Assembly: GCA_009845425.1 (NCBI GenBank)
Contig: VXZQ01000011.1
Span: 1-64,000, forward strand
Length of the DNA stretch: 64,000 bases
Direction: 5' to 3'
From: Holophagales bacterium
GTDB taxonomy: Bacteria > Acidobacteriota > Thermoanaerobaculia > Multivoradales > Multivoraceae
The notes under the pieces were generated by a model that worked only from the letters and a program-made list of their open reading frames with translations, was not told the DNA's origin and ran no database searches. The stretch's first letter is position 1. Each line of letters begins with the position of its first letter. The translations under genes and the position numbers were made by a program. Shown piece after piece: positions 17,101 to 25,212 of the stretch.

Positions 17101-18054
17101 CTCTTCCGCCTTCTCGATCAGGCCGACGAGCTGCTGCCACTCCTCGCGAAAGGAGAGATAGCCGTGGCTCGACCTGGTGAAGCGCCGCGTCGAGTCGTCG
17201 CCGAAGAGCAGTTTCCAGTTCGCGGGACGCCAATAGTCGAACCACAGGCGCTGCCTTTCGATGACCGCCGCGTGAAGCGTGGCCAGACGGTCCCAGGACG
17301 GGATCTCGAAGCCGAGCTTCTCCGCGATCGTTTCCGAGACGTGCCGGAGCGACTCTTCCTTGAGGTGCATGCCGTTTTCGGTCAGGTCCGGCTCTGCATC
17401 CGAAAAGAGGTCGACGAAAAGGAGACCTCGCTCCGCGGCGATTTCTTTCGTTGCCCGGACGTACCGCGCGAGAGACCGATTGTGGTGCGAAAGATCCGGC
17501 AGGAACTCGTTCGCCGGCTTCTCGAAGGGCGTCGGGGACACGAGCACGACCCGGTCGGCATGCTTCAGGAATCCGTCGATCAGCGCGTTGTATGCCGACC
17601 TGAACGACTCGAGCCCTTCGACTCCCGTCATCGATTCGGGCTTGCCGTACTGCGCAATGACAACCGACGTGCCGACCAGTTCGAGTTGGGCGTCCCAATC
17701 GCCGAAGCCATCTTCGCGCCAGCGTTCCAGCGAGGAGCCTTGCCGGAAGACGGTGTCCGCTTCCCAGGAAAGTTCACGGAACGTGGGATGAACGTCGGCG
17801 AAGGCGTCGGTCAGAATGGTCTCGAGAAAGCCCGCCCGCTGCAGATGCACCATGTCCGTGCCACCGGTGAGCACGACCACTTCGCCTTCCCCCAGGTCCA
17901 GTGGAGGAGGCGCCTGCGTGCAACTCGCCAGGAGCAGCAGCAAGGTCGCCGCTCCGCGGCGCGGTCTTTTCAGAAGCCGGCGGGGGCGCCGGCGCACCCG
18001 GTGTGAGGCGCTCTGCCGCGGATGGCGCCAACGTCTCGGGCGCACAGGTAGCAC
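14122..18054 (-). CDS. PVC-type membrane-bound dehydrogenase lipoprotein: SGNH-like, propeller, HEAT repeats, cytochrome c
   Basis: A 1310-aa multidomain protein. Residues ~30-46 form a lipoprotein signal with lipobox LASC after a very Arg-rich N terminus. Residues ~55-270 resemble an SGNH hydrolase, but the block-I GDS position reads GGTD, so activity is doubtful. Residues ~340-690 are a beta-propeller typical of the PVC membrane-bound dehydrogenases ('NPLAIRWDTAGRAYV', 'DGDGRADTRRVLLSGF', 'VVDWYNPIICH'). Residues ~700-1150 are HEAT-like helical repeats. The C terminus carries one haem c site, C1182-D-S-C1185-H1186. The likely role is oxidation of sugars with electron transfer through the haem. 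The neighbouring DUF1080 gene and this architecture are a known pairing in Planctomycetes and Acidobacteria. Confidence 0.87.
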   Translation of the reverse strand: MLPVRPRRWRHPRQSASHRVRRRPRRLLKRPRRGAATLLLLLASCTQAPPPLDLGEGEVVVLTGGTDMVHLQRAGFLETILTDAFADVHPTFRELSWEADTVFRQGSSLERWREDGFGDWDAQLELVGTSVVIAQYGKPESMTGVEGLESFRSAYNALIDGFLKHADRVVLVSPTPFEKPANEFLPDLSHHNRSLARYVRATKEIAAERGLLFVDLFSDAEPDLTENGMHLKEESLRHVSETIAEKLGFEIPSWDRLATLHAAVIERQRLWFDYWRPANWKLLFGDDSTRRFTRSSHGYLSFREEWQQLVGLIEKAEERVWTVANGGPDPGHRRPEPEELFGHPAADIEAELASFTVPHGMEVNLFASEADGLTNPLAIRWDTAGRAYVTVTTTYPHVFPGDVPNDKIIVLEDADHDGVAESSTVFAEGLNIPTAMELGDGGVYVGQGSEILFLKDTDGDGRADTRRVLLSGFGTGDTHQAVNSFIWSPGGELYMGQGDGIESRVETPWGSADLYQSGFFRLRPRLLQMHSLLYDFMGPGNPWGVAFGEWGQIFSVDGAGGVTHLSLGQIPTTHRRRLDTIGEPGGYAGIAYLDGRHLPPEYQGQFAIGDYQANRVKRFSVAVSGSGAALKWEEPLIHSSHRNFRPIGVKVGPDGAVYVVDWYNPIICHQDDEYRDPTRDKAHGRIWRITSASAPLVKAPKLLDAPLDEVVAALEAPERWTRYQAKRELTRRDTAKVATVLGAWVASLDPEAADYERHLYEAVGAYATIEVPAPAVLAKLLEAEEPGGRAFASRIVGRWHDRLEDPLALLVRRVEDDDAQVRMEAVAAAAAIPQPESITVVARAVDRPMDDSMEYVFSQAIQHLKPHWEAAHERGDLHFAESAHLAAVLNRAGGRERIADLRSIALSYHLDEDTRLSAIENLLAVGGKEEVEEFVLMPDRYVSGGKYDADAHARILAAAARATRIGSLEPHDQPWGLAKMLQHPNLELRANAAILAGVWRARDTQESLLAMARDQSLPEFVRAAAFGALASLEAEGGKELLAAYADAPHAPALRVSAIEALVVLDSRAAAKSAVRLFGEPGLDNATATRALVAFLNREGGVPALTAAIESGGLGHDAAKSLLRSFYASGRSDNVLLAALSTASGADSLELDYDAGLVKSLAEFATERGDAERGAVLFVDFGCDSCHQVGEEGGAIGPSLTAVGTTLTAERIIEETLWPNREIKEGFTALEITTRDAMIYRGYKRWTQESSASGDLVIQDLATGELVTIRAGDIEEVRETGSPMPTGLTSLLSQAQLLDLFKYVTTLGTRS

Positions 18055-18135
18055 CCCGCGACGCTATCAACGCGGCTCGGTAGTCTCTCCTCCCGTCCGC
18101 GTCCCGACTGCTCCGTCCCCCTAAGGGAGGAACTC

Positions 18136-19317
18136 ATGTCCGTGTCTCTTCCGTACAGACGACGCTCACCCGCTCTGCCGGCTCTCCTCGCCGCGTCCCT
18201 CCTTGCGTTGGCAACCGCCACGGCGATCGCCGCTGAAGACGAGGCGTATCGGGGAGACGTCGAGGACGTCGTCACCATCGACGCGCTCGACCCTGAAGGT
18301 CCGTACGACAAGATCTGGGAGCCCTTCATCGCCCGCTGGACCGATGACCACCTGATCGCCGCCTACGGACTGCAGGTACGCGGCAAGATGGACATGGGCG
18401 ACATCGTCTGCTCGCTGAGCCTCGACGGCGGCAGGACCTGGAACGAACGCATCACCGTGTTCGACCACCGGGTGCGCAACGGCAGCGTGCAGTACGCCTA
18501 CAACAACTCCGTGCTGTTCAGGCCTCCCGATCAGGACGTCGTCTGGCTCTTCGTCATGCGCGCGCCCATGCACTACCGCGACAGCGAGAACGCCGACCTG
18601 GTCGCGGCGTACACCGCCGACGGCGGTTACTCCTGGAACCACGTCGAGCTGGCGATGGGCTATCAGGGCTCGCTGATCATCGTTGCGGGCATCGAGACGG
18701 TAGAGCGCGACGGAGTCCCTCACTATCTGCTGCCCGCCCACCGCAACTCACGGCGCCACGATCCCCACGGCGACCGGCGCCAGTTCGTGCTCGAGAGCAA
18801 GAGCCTCCTGCACTGGAAGCTGGCCGGCTACGTGCCGTATCCGGACGACGATCCGGTGTTCCTGCACGAGGGGAAGATCGCCCCCATCGGCGACGGCGCG
18901 CTGGAGATGGTCATGCGGACGGCCACGATGGACCGCGAGCGGCCGCTCGATCCCCCTCTGGCCTACTCGACTCGCAGCGAGGACGGGGGGCGGACGTGGT
19001 CGACGGCGCAGCCCGAGCCCGAACTGCCCAATCACCGGGCTAAGAGTTTCTTCGGCCGGGACTCCTCCGGCCGCCACATCTACGTCTACGGGGACAGTGC
19101 GTTCCGGCGCGGCCTCTACTACAAGACGCGGGCGCCCGGCGGCGACTGGTCGCCGCAACGCACGTTCTACGACCGCGGCAACCTCAACAGCTATCCCACG
19201 CTGCTCGAGGATCCGTCCGCTGACGGATCGGGCGAATGGCTCGCGGTCTGGGACAGCTCCGACAGCCCCGACCGGCGCCGCACCGTGATCCGTTTCGGGC
19301 GGCTCTCGGTGGAGTGA
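18136..19317 (+). CDS. Exported sialidase-like (BNR/Asp-box) protein
   Basis: A 393-aa protein with a signal peptide (residues ~1-32) and a six-bladed-propeller sialidase fold. Asp boxes are visible as 'SLDGGRTW', 'TADGGYSW' and 'SEDGGRTW'. Such proteins remove or bind sialic acids or other glycans; an exo-glycosidase is possible but the arginine triad cannot be verified by eye. GGGAGGA lies 7 bp upstream of the ATG. It is divergent from the PVC-type lipoprotein (81-bp gap), suggesting co-regulated glycan use. Its 3' end overlaps the 3' end of the convergent P450 gene by 127 bp. Confidence 0.83.
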   Translation: MSVSLPYRRRSPALPALLAASLLALATATAIAAEDEAYRGDVEDVVTIDALDPEGPYDKIWEPFIARWTDDHLIAAYGLQVRGKMDMGDIVCSLSLDGGRTWNERITVFDHRVRNGSVQYAYNNSVLFRPPDQDVVWLFVMRAPMHYRDSENADLVAAYTADGGYSWNHVELAMGYQGSLIIVAGIETVERDGVPHYLLPAHRNSRRHDPHGDRRQFVLESKSLLHWKLAGYVPYPDDDPVFLHEGKIAPIGDGALEMVMRTATMDRERPLDPPLAYSTRSEDGGRTWSTAQPEPELPNHRAKSFFGRDSSGRHIYVYGDSAFRRGLYYKTRAPGGDWSPQRTFYDRGNLNSYPTLLEDPSADGSGEWLAVWDSSDSPDRRRTVIRFGRLSVE

Positions 19318-20552
19318 GGTCGCACCACGAGGCGGCCGGGCTTGCGGAACTCGTGGCCATAGGGCGGTAGCGAAGAGGCAAGGTCGAGTTCGACGCCGGG
19401 CCAGCGCTCGAGCAGGGTCCGGAGCGCGGAGCGGGTCTCGGCGCGGGCGAGCTGAGCTCCCAGGCAGAAGTGGTTGCCGAGGCCGAAGGCCAGGTGTTTA
19501 CGGACATTGGCGCGGCCGGGCTTGAAGCTCTCGGGGTCTTCGAACACCGCCGGGTCCCGGTTGGCGCCGCCGACCATGCACTGCACCGTCTCGCCGGCAG
19601 CGATCTCCGCGCCGCCGATGCGGACCGCCGCCGTCGTGTGCCGGGTGAGGGTCTGGACCGCCGGGTCGTAGCGCAGCGACTCCTCCATCACGTCCTCGAC
19701 CACGGCCAGGAAGGCCGCTTTCCCCTCGTTCCGGGAATCGAGCACACCCTCCAGGAGTCCCGGCTCGCTCAGCAGGTAGTGGAGAGCGTTGCCGATCATC
19801 GACTCCGTCGTCTCGATGCCGCCGAAGAGGACGATCAGCAGGTTCGCCAGCGCCTCGGAGCGGGCGAGCGTTCCGCTTGGCCCGGAGAGGACTTCGATCA
19901 GCGTGCCGCCATCCGCCCCACCGGCCGGCGCCTGCCCTTCCAGCTTCTCCGCCAGGTACTCGCGCATCGCGGCCGCTGCCTCCTGGCCGGCGCGATGGAG
20001 CTCGGCGTCTCCCTCAAAGTTCGCCAGCGACCGGGCGAACACCTCGTACCAGGCGCGCACGCGCGGCAGGTCCCCGGACGGCAAACCGACAACGATTCCC
20101 ATCGTCTCCAGGGCGATCGGCGCGGCATAGTCCGCCATCAGGTCGACCTCGACCGCGCCACCGGCGGCCGGCCGCTCGGCGGCCTCGAGGAGTTCCCCGC
20201 AGAGCCGGTCGACCCGCGGCTGCCACAACTCCCGCGACGCCTTGCCGGCGAAGGGAGCGAGGCACGCCTGCTTGTAACGCTTCTGTTCCTCGCCCTCGAC
20301 CGACAGCATCTGGCGGCCGAAGGTCGCCTGGATGAGGGACTTCGGCGAGTCGTTGGTGAACCGTTCCGGGTCGCGCAGCACGGACACCGTGTCGTCGTAG
20401 CCGGCGACCACCCACATGCCCAGGTTCGGCGCCCACACCGCTGCGCCCTGGGACCGCAGCTCCGCCAGGCGCGGATAGGGATCGACCGCCAGGTCCTCGA
20501 GACGAAGCGAGGCGGCGACGGCGGACACTGGCGCTCGGCTGTGGCCAGTCAC
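19191..20552 (-). CDS. Cytochrome P450
   Basis: A soluble bacterial P450 of 453 aa. The I-helix motif is 'LFGGIETTES', the ExxR is 'EESLR' and the haem-binding loop is FGLGNHFCLG with the ligand Cys at residue 363. The start is a GTG at 20552 that overlaps the TGA of the S9 peptidase gene upstream (GTGA), implying coupled translation. After the usual C-terminal strand ('GRLVVRPHS') there are about 39 further residues encoded antisense to the sialidase-like gene; these are low-complexity and probably a read-through tail without function. Substrate unknown; the peptidase neighbours may hint at a peptide-derived molecule. Confidence 0.93.
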   Translation of the reverse strand: MTGHSRAPVSAVAASLRLEDLAVDPYPRLAELRSQGAAVWAPNLGMWVVAGYDDTVSVLRDPERFTNDSPKSLIQATFGRQMLSVEGEEQKRYKQACLAPFAGKASRELWQPRVDRLCGELLEAAERPAAGGAVEVDLMADYAAPIALETMGIVVGLPSGDLPRVRAWYEVFARSLANFEGDAELHRAGQEAAAAMREYLAEKLEGQAPAGGADGGTLIEVLSGPSGTLARSEALANLLIVLFGGIETTESMIGNALHYLLSEPGLLEGVLDSRNEGKAAFLAVVEDVMEESLRYDPAVQTLTRHTTAAVRIGGAEIAAGETVQCMVGGANRDPAVFEDPESFKPGRANVRKHLAFGLGNHFCLGAQLARAETRSALRTLLERWPGVELDLASSLPPYGHEFRKPGRLVVRPHSTESRPKRITVRRRSGLSELSQTASHSPDPSADGSSSSVG

Positions 20553-22837
20553 GGTTGCGGGAGGCTGTAGTCGGAGGGGGGCTCCGCTCCGAGCAGGTGC
20601 CTGACGAAGTAGTCCCAGCGCCGGCGAATGAAGTACGGCTCCTGGGTGAAGAAGTGATCGCGATTCGGCAGGAGCAGCAGGTCGAAGTCCTTGTTGGCGT
20701 CGATCAGCGCGTCGATCAGGGTGACCGTCGAAGCGGGCAGGCTGTTCTCGTCGTGCTCGCCGTAGACGATCAGCATCTTGCCCTCGAGCTTCGACGCGAG
20801 CGCCGAGTGCGGAGTGAGATTCACCGGACGCGCGGCTGCGTCCGGCGCGAATCGGCCGCCGTCCTCGTACTCCGGCCAGCCCGTCCACTTGACGAACGGC
20901 GGATAGAGGTAGCGGTAGTCGTACGGCCCCGCGGAGGACACGGCGACCTTGTAGACCTCCGGGTAGCGGAGCATGGCGAGCGCCGAGGAGTAGCCGCCCC
21001 AGGAGTGGCCAGTGATGCCGATGCGCTCCATGTCGAGCCACGCGAAGCGTTTGCCGAGCTGCTTGAGCGCGGCGACGTGATCCTCGAGCGCGAACTCGTC
21101 GTGCTTCTTCCACATGACGTCGTGGAACGCCTTGGAACGCCAGGGCGTGCCTCTCGCGTCGATCGTGACGACGGCGAACCCGAGGGCGGTGAAGGTCGAG
21201 AAGTCGCCCTGCCCTCCGACCCGTTCGACCCCCGCGGCACTGGCGAAGCTACGGGGGACGACGTTGGTCTGCGGACCGCCGTAGATGTGTTCGATCACGG
21301 GGTACTTCCGGCCTTCCTCAAGGTTCTTCGGCCGGTAGATCACGCCGTACAGGTCCGTCTCGCCGTCCGCCGCCTTGACCGAAAAGGGCAGCGGCGGCTC
21401 GTAGCCGCGGGCGAAGAGCTCGCCGGCGTCCGCCCGCTCCAGGGTTGCTATGACCGAGCCGTCGCTCCGGCGGAGCCGCGACACCGGAGGACTGTCGAGG
21501 GTCGAGGAGTTGGAGACGAAGTAGCGTCCGCTCGGCGCGAACGTCGAGGCGGCGCCGATCAGGACCGGGGCGGCGACCGTAACCGCGTGATCGGCCGGCT
21601 CGGGCGTCAGCAACTCGACCTCGGCGTCACCCTCGAGCGGCACCCGGTAGACGTGCCGCCAGTACGGATTCCGATCCGGCTCGCGCCCGCCGGCCGTGAA
21701 GTACACGAAGCCGGCGCCATCGCTCTCGTCAACGGCCACGATGTCGTGGACCACCCATTCGCCGCGCGTGAGTTGCCGGACGTCGCCGCCGCCTTCCAGG
21801 TCAACCAGGTAGAGATGTCCCCAGCCGTCCCGCTGCGAGAAAGTGATCGCCCGACTGCCGCCCGCCAGCACGCGGACGTTGGCGCCCATCGACCGGTAGA
21901 GGCTGTGGTTCAGGTCGAGAAAGGAGTCGGCCTCCTCCTCGAAGACGGTCGCGGCGCGTCCGGAGGCGAGGTCGTACCGGACCAGCTCGAAGCGGCTCGC
22001 GTCGGGGGCGAGGCAGAGGAAGAAGATCCGGCGGGAATCGGGTGTCCAGATTGCCTGAGGCGGCGTGGCGCCCAGCTCTCCGAAACAGTCGTCGGGAAGC
22101 GGTACCTGGCGGCTCGCACCGCTGGCGACGTCGAAGACGAACATCGGGAACCGCGGGATCTCCCGGTCGCCGATCAGGGCGACCCGTTTCTCCAGCGTCC
22201 GCGGCCGGGCGCTGCCGTCGGCAGGCAGAAGGTCCAGGTAGGGGTACGCGCCGACCTTCCTCTCGTCCGTGCGGGAGATGAGCAGCTTCGCCGAGTCGGG
22301 CGACCAGGAGGCGCCGGTCAACGGTGCTTCGAGGCCCTGCCGCAGAAGCTGGAGCTTCGCGCTCCAGCCCGGCAGCGCGCCGTAGCCGAAGTGCTCCTCG
22401 CCGTCCTGCGAGAGCCGCCGCTCGGCGCCGTCGTCCAGGTCGCGCAGCCAGACGTCGTGGCTTCGGGCGAAGGCGGCGACGGACCGGTCCGGCGCCACAA
22501 GTTGAAGCGGGTCGGAGGCAAAGTCCGGCAGGGCCTCGGCCAGGCGCTCATGGTCGAAAGCGGGGCGCTTCTTGCCCGTGGCGGCGTCGACGATCACGAT
22601 CTCGGTGCCCCGGTCCGTGTCGCGCTCGTACCAGAACTCGTCGCGGTCGCCGATCCAGTGGGGAACGACTTCGACGTTCCGGACCGTGCCCTGGACGTTT
22701 TGGGAGAGCAGGCTCGCGGCCTGATCGTAGGCGGCCCGGGTTACCTGCTCCGGGGCGTAGGGCTCCTGCGCCGCGGCTTCGGGCGGGCCGGCGATGCACG
22801 CCCAGGCAAGAACGATACCGGCCTGCCGGACCCTCAT
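20549..22837 (-). CDS. S9B-type prolyl oligopeptidase family peptidase (DPP4-like), exported
   Basis: A 762-aa serine peptidase with a signal peptide (~1-23), a long N-terminal beta-propeller (~30-500) and a C-terminal alpha/beta-hydrolase domain. The nucleophile is S612 in GHSWGGYSS; the acid is in 'YGEHDENSLPAS' and the catalytic His in 'NRDHFFT'. It would remove dipeptides (often X-Pro) from peptides in the periplasm. Its start lies three bases after the stop of the upstream Tat-exported serine hydrolase gene, and its stop overlaps the P450 start, so the operon order is SDR, serine hydrolase, S9 peptidase, P450. A second S9 peptidase of the same type is at 30512-32890. Confidence 0.93.
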   Translation of the reverse strand: MRVRQAGIVLAWACIAGPPEAAAQEPYAPEQVTRAAYDQAASLLSQNVQGTVRNVEVVPHWIGDRDEFWYERDTDRGTEIVIVDAATGKKRPAFDHERLAEALPDFASDPLQLVAPDRSVAAFARSHDVWLRDLDDGAERRLSQDGEEHFGYGALPGWSAKLQLLRQGLEAPLTGASWSPDSAKLLISRTDERKVGAYPYLDLLPADGSARPRTLEKRVALIGDREIPRFPMFVFDVASGASRQVPLPDDCFGELGATPPQAIWTPDSRRIFFLCLAPDASRFELVRYDLASGRAATVFEEEADSFLDLNHSLYRSMGANVRVLAGGSRAITFSQRDGWGHLYLVDLEGGGDVRQLTRGEWVVHDIVAVDESDGAGFVYFTAGGREPDRNPYWRHVYRVPLEGDAEVELLTPEPADHAVTVAAPVLIGAASTFAPSGRYFVSNSSTLDSPPVSRLRRSDGSVIATLERADAGELFARGYEPPLPFSVKAADGETDLYGVIYRPKNLEEGRKYPVIEHIYGGPQTNVVPRSFASAAGVERVGGQGDFSTFTALGFAVVTIDARGTPWRSKAFHDVMWKKHDEFALEDHVAALKQLGKRFAWLDMERIGITGHSWGGYSSALAMLRYPEVYKVAVSSAGPYDYRYLYPPFVKWTGWPEYEDGGRFAPDAAARPVNLTPHSALASKLEGKMLIVYGEHDENSLPASTVTLIDALIDANKDFDLLLLPNRDHFFTQEPYFIRRRWDYFVRHLLGAEPPSDYSLPQP

Positions 22838-22840
22838 GCC

Positions 22841-24301
22841 TCAGCCGCTGCGGCGCATCGCGAAGACGCCGTTCAGGTAGTGCGTCGCGCGGCCGTTGCC
22901 GTCGTCACCCCAGAACGCCACGTCCCAGCCGCGGTTACCGCCCATCGCCGGGTCGCGCGGCAGGAACCGGTCGCTTCCGAGCGGAATCACCTCCGACTCG
23001 AGCACGCCGCCGCCGAGCGACCGCGCCATCAGCCGGTCGCCGTCGGCGAAGAACGAGAAGCGACTTCCCACCGCCTCGAACCGCCCGACGTAGCGCTCGA
23101 GATCGACCTCCACCGGCGTCACGGAGTCCGGAGTGGGCGTTTCCGGCTTGTCGATGCCGAAGACCTCCGGGAAGAGGGTGTCGAAGACGCGGTCGGCGAG
23201 CGGATAGCCCTGGCTCGGCACGTTCGAGATCGTCGCGGCCGCGACGCCCTTGCTCGGACACCAGAGCAGCAGGGACGAGCCGCCGCTGTTCGTGCCGCTG
23301 TGGCCGTAGATCACCTCCCCGCCCCAGCGCTTCCAGTAGGGCCCGGGGCACCACTTCTGGGCGATGACCCGGGCCGGCATGTCGATCTCGGGCGTCTGCA
23401 TCGCCTCGACGGCCTCTTCCGACAGCACCTGCCGGCCCTCGGCCGACTGGCCGCCGCGCAGGAACAGGGCCGCGAACCGCACCAGGTCGCCGGCGCTGCA
23501 GCACAGGGTCGCGCCTGCCGGCGCCATACTGCGCGGCAGCCCCCAGAACGGCACCCGCCGGCCTTCGGGAGTGGACGGCGTCTGCGAATAGCCGAGGGCC
23601 ACCGGATGGTAGAGCAGGTCCTCCGCGAAGTTCGCGGAGTGTTCGAGCTCGAGCGGCTCGAGGATCCGTTCGGCGAGCAGGGTCTCCCAGTTCTTCCCAA
23701 TCACCCGCTGGGCCGCGAGCCCGGCGACGCAGGTGCCGGCGTTCGAGTAGCCGTAGGCCGCCCCCGGCTCGAAGATCCCGGGAATCCCGGCCAGTGAAGC
23801 GACGTACTGGCCGAGGGCGTCGTCGCCGCGACCGTGATCCGTGTACGGCCCGTTGTCGAGTCCCGACGACATCGAGAGCAGTTGACGCAGCGTCATGTCG
23901 ACCGGCGGCTGGTCGCTCGTCAGCGCCGCGCCGTCGAGGTAGCTCCCGACGGGTTCGTCGAGGTCGAGCGTTCCCTCGTCGACCAGCGCCATCACCACGG
24001 CGGCGTTGAACACCTTCGTCGTCGATCCGATCTGGAACAGCGTGTCGGGCGCGACCGCCAGCTCGCGTTCACGGACCGCAAGGCCGGTTGCGAACTCGTG
24101 GACCGCCTCGCCGTCGAAGACCGCAAGCTGAGCTCCGACGATGCCGAGGCTGCGGGCGGACTCTTCGAGGAGCTGCTGGAGGATGGCCGGGTCGACCGCG
24201 ACCTCCGGTGGGGCCGCGACCAGTCCGAAGCCCCGCGCCCGCGAGACGATCGGTATCGCCGCAGCGGCCGCGCCGGCTTTCAGGAAGGAGCGTCGGTTCA
24301 T
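22841..24301 (-). CDS. Tat-exported beta-lactamase-fold serine hydrolase
   Basis: A 486-aa hydrolase whose N terminus MNRRSFLKAG is a twin-arginine signal, so it is exported folded. Class C/CubicO motifs: S93-T-T-K96 in 'IGSTTKVF', Y-S-N in 'YGYSNAG', and a late 'YGHSGTNSGGSS' in place of KTG. The last ~90 residues form a separate small beta domain. It lies four bases from the SDR gene upstream and three from the S9 peptidase downstream in one minus-strand operon. Likely substrates are D-amino-acid peptides, esters or lactones; true beta-lactamase activity is not implied. Confidence 0.9.
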   Translation of the reverse strand: MNRRSFLKAGAAAAAIPIVSRARGFGLVAAPPEVAVDPAILQQLLEESARSLGIVGAQLAVFDGEAVHEFATGLAVRERELAVAPDTLFQIGSTTKVFNAAVVMALVDEGTLDLDEPVGSYLDGAALTSDQPPVDMTLRQLLSMSSGLDNGPYTDHGRGDDALGQYVASLAGIPGIFEPGAAYGYSNAGTCVAGLAAQRVIGKNWETLLAERILEPLELEHSANFAEDLLYHPVALGYSQTPSTPEGRRVPFWGLPRSMAPAGATLCCSAGDLVRFAALFLRGGQSAEGRQVLSEEAVEAMQTPEIDMPARVIAQKWCPGPYWKRWGGEVIYGHSGTNSGGSSLLLWCPSKGVAAATISNVPSQGYPLADRVFDTLFPEVFGIDKPETPTPDSVTPVEVDLERYVGRFEAVGSRFSFFADGDRLMARSLGGGVLESEVIPLGSDRFLPRDPAMGGNRGWDVAFWGDDGNGRATHYLNGVFAMRRSG

Positions 24302-24305
24302 CGAA

Positions 24306-25055
24306 TCAACCCCGGCCCATGAACGGCATCTGGTTCGCCATCACCGTCAGGAAAGGCACGTTCGCGTCAAGCGGGAGCGCGGCCATGTAGCGCACCGCGT
24401 CGACGACGGCGCGCACGTCGATGGTGGGTTCCGGCATTGTTCTGCCGTCGGGTTGGGCCACGCCCTCGGACATCCGCGCGGTCATTCGCGTGTAGGCGTT
24501 GCCGATGTCGATCTGCCCGCAGGCGATGTTGAACCGGCGGCCGTCCAGCGAAGTCGACCGCGTGAGCCCGGTGATCGCGTGCTTCGTAGCGGTGTACGGC
24601 GCCGAGTTGGGGCGCGGCACGTGCGCGGAGATGGAACCGTTGTTGATGATCCGTCCGCCCTGGGGATCCTGTTCCTTCATCAGCCTGACCGCCCGCTGCG
24701 TGCAGAGAAAGGCGCCCGTCAGGTTGACGCCGACCACGCGGTTCCACTGTTCGATGGTCAGGTCTTCGATCGGCAGGGGCGGCGCTCCGGTGCCGGCGTT
24801 GTTGAACAGCAGGTCCAGCCGGCCGAACGCGCTCGTCAGGCGTTCGAACACGGCCTGGACGCCCTCCACGGTGCTGATGTCCGCGGCTACTACCGAGACC
24901 TTGCCGGGATCGCGTGCGCCGCTCTTCGTCTCAACCAGCCGATCCTCACGGCGACCGGCAATGAGCACGTGGTAGCCGTCCTCGACCAATCCGTGCGTCA
25001 CCGCGCGGCCGATCCCGCTGCCACCGCCGGTCACAATCGAGACCTTGTCTGCCAA
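24306..25055 (-). CDS. Short-chain dehydrogenase/reductase
   Basis: A 249-aa classical SDR. The cofactor loop is 'TGGGSGIG', the structural motif NNAG is present, and the catalytic S-Y-K set is 'GSISAHV...YTATK'. Arg residues after strand beta2 ('AGRREDR') suggest NADP(H). It is the first gene of the minus-strand operon that continues with serine hydrolase, S9 peptidase and P450, and is divergent from the POT transporter (157-bp gap, in which I see only short GC-rich dyads and no clear promoter). Substrate unknown. Confidence 0.9.
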   Translation of the reverse strand: MADKVSIVTGGGSGIGRAVTHGLVEDGYHVLIAGRREDRLVETKSGARDPGKVSVVAADISTVEGVQAVFERLTSAFGRLDLLFNNAGTGAPPLPIEDLTIEQWNRVVGVNLTGAFLCTQRAVRLMKEQDPQGGRIINNGSISAHVPRPNSAPYTATKHAITGLTRSTSLDGRRFNIACGQIDIGNAYTRMTARMSEGVAQPDGRTMPEPTIDVRAVVDAVRYMAALPLDANVPFLTVMANQMPFMGRG

Positions 25056-25212
25056 GTCGTCCGTTCCCTTCGCCGTGGAATGCTGCGGCGCCGAGTCTAC
25101 GCCCCGCGGCCCGTTCGTCCACGACGTCCTCCAGCCTTCCGGGCCGGAGGAGAGGGTCCCCGGGGGCTGTCGGAAGGCGGCACTCGCGCCTGGACTGTAG
25201 GGTGCTTCGATC

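Noticed and set aside
20553..21113. N-terminal extension of the P450 frame into the S9 peptidase gene
   Set aside because: The residues are Arg/Gly/Ala-rich shadow sequence; the P450 start is fixed by the GTG that overlaps the peptidase stop codon.
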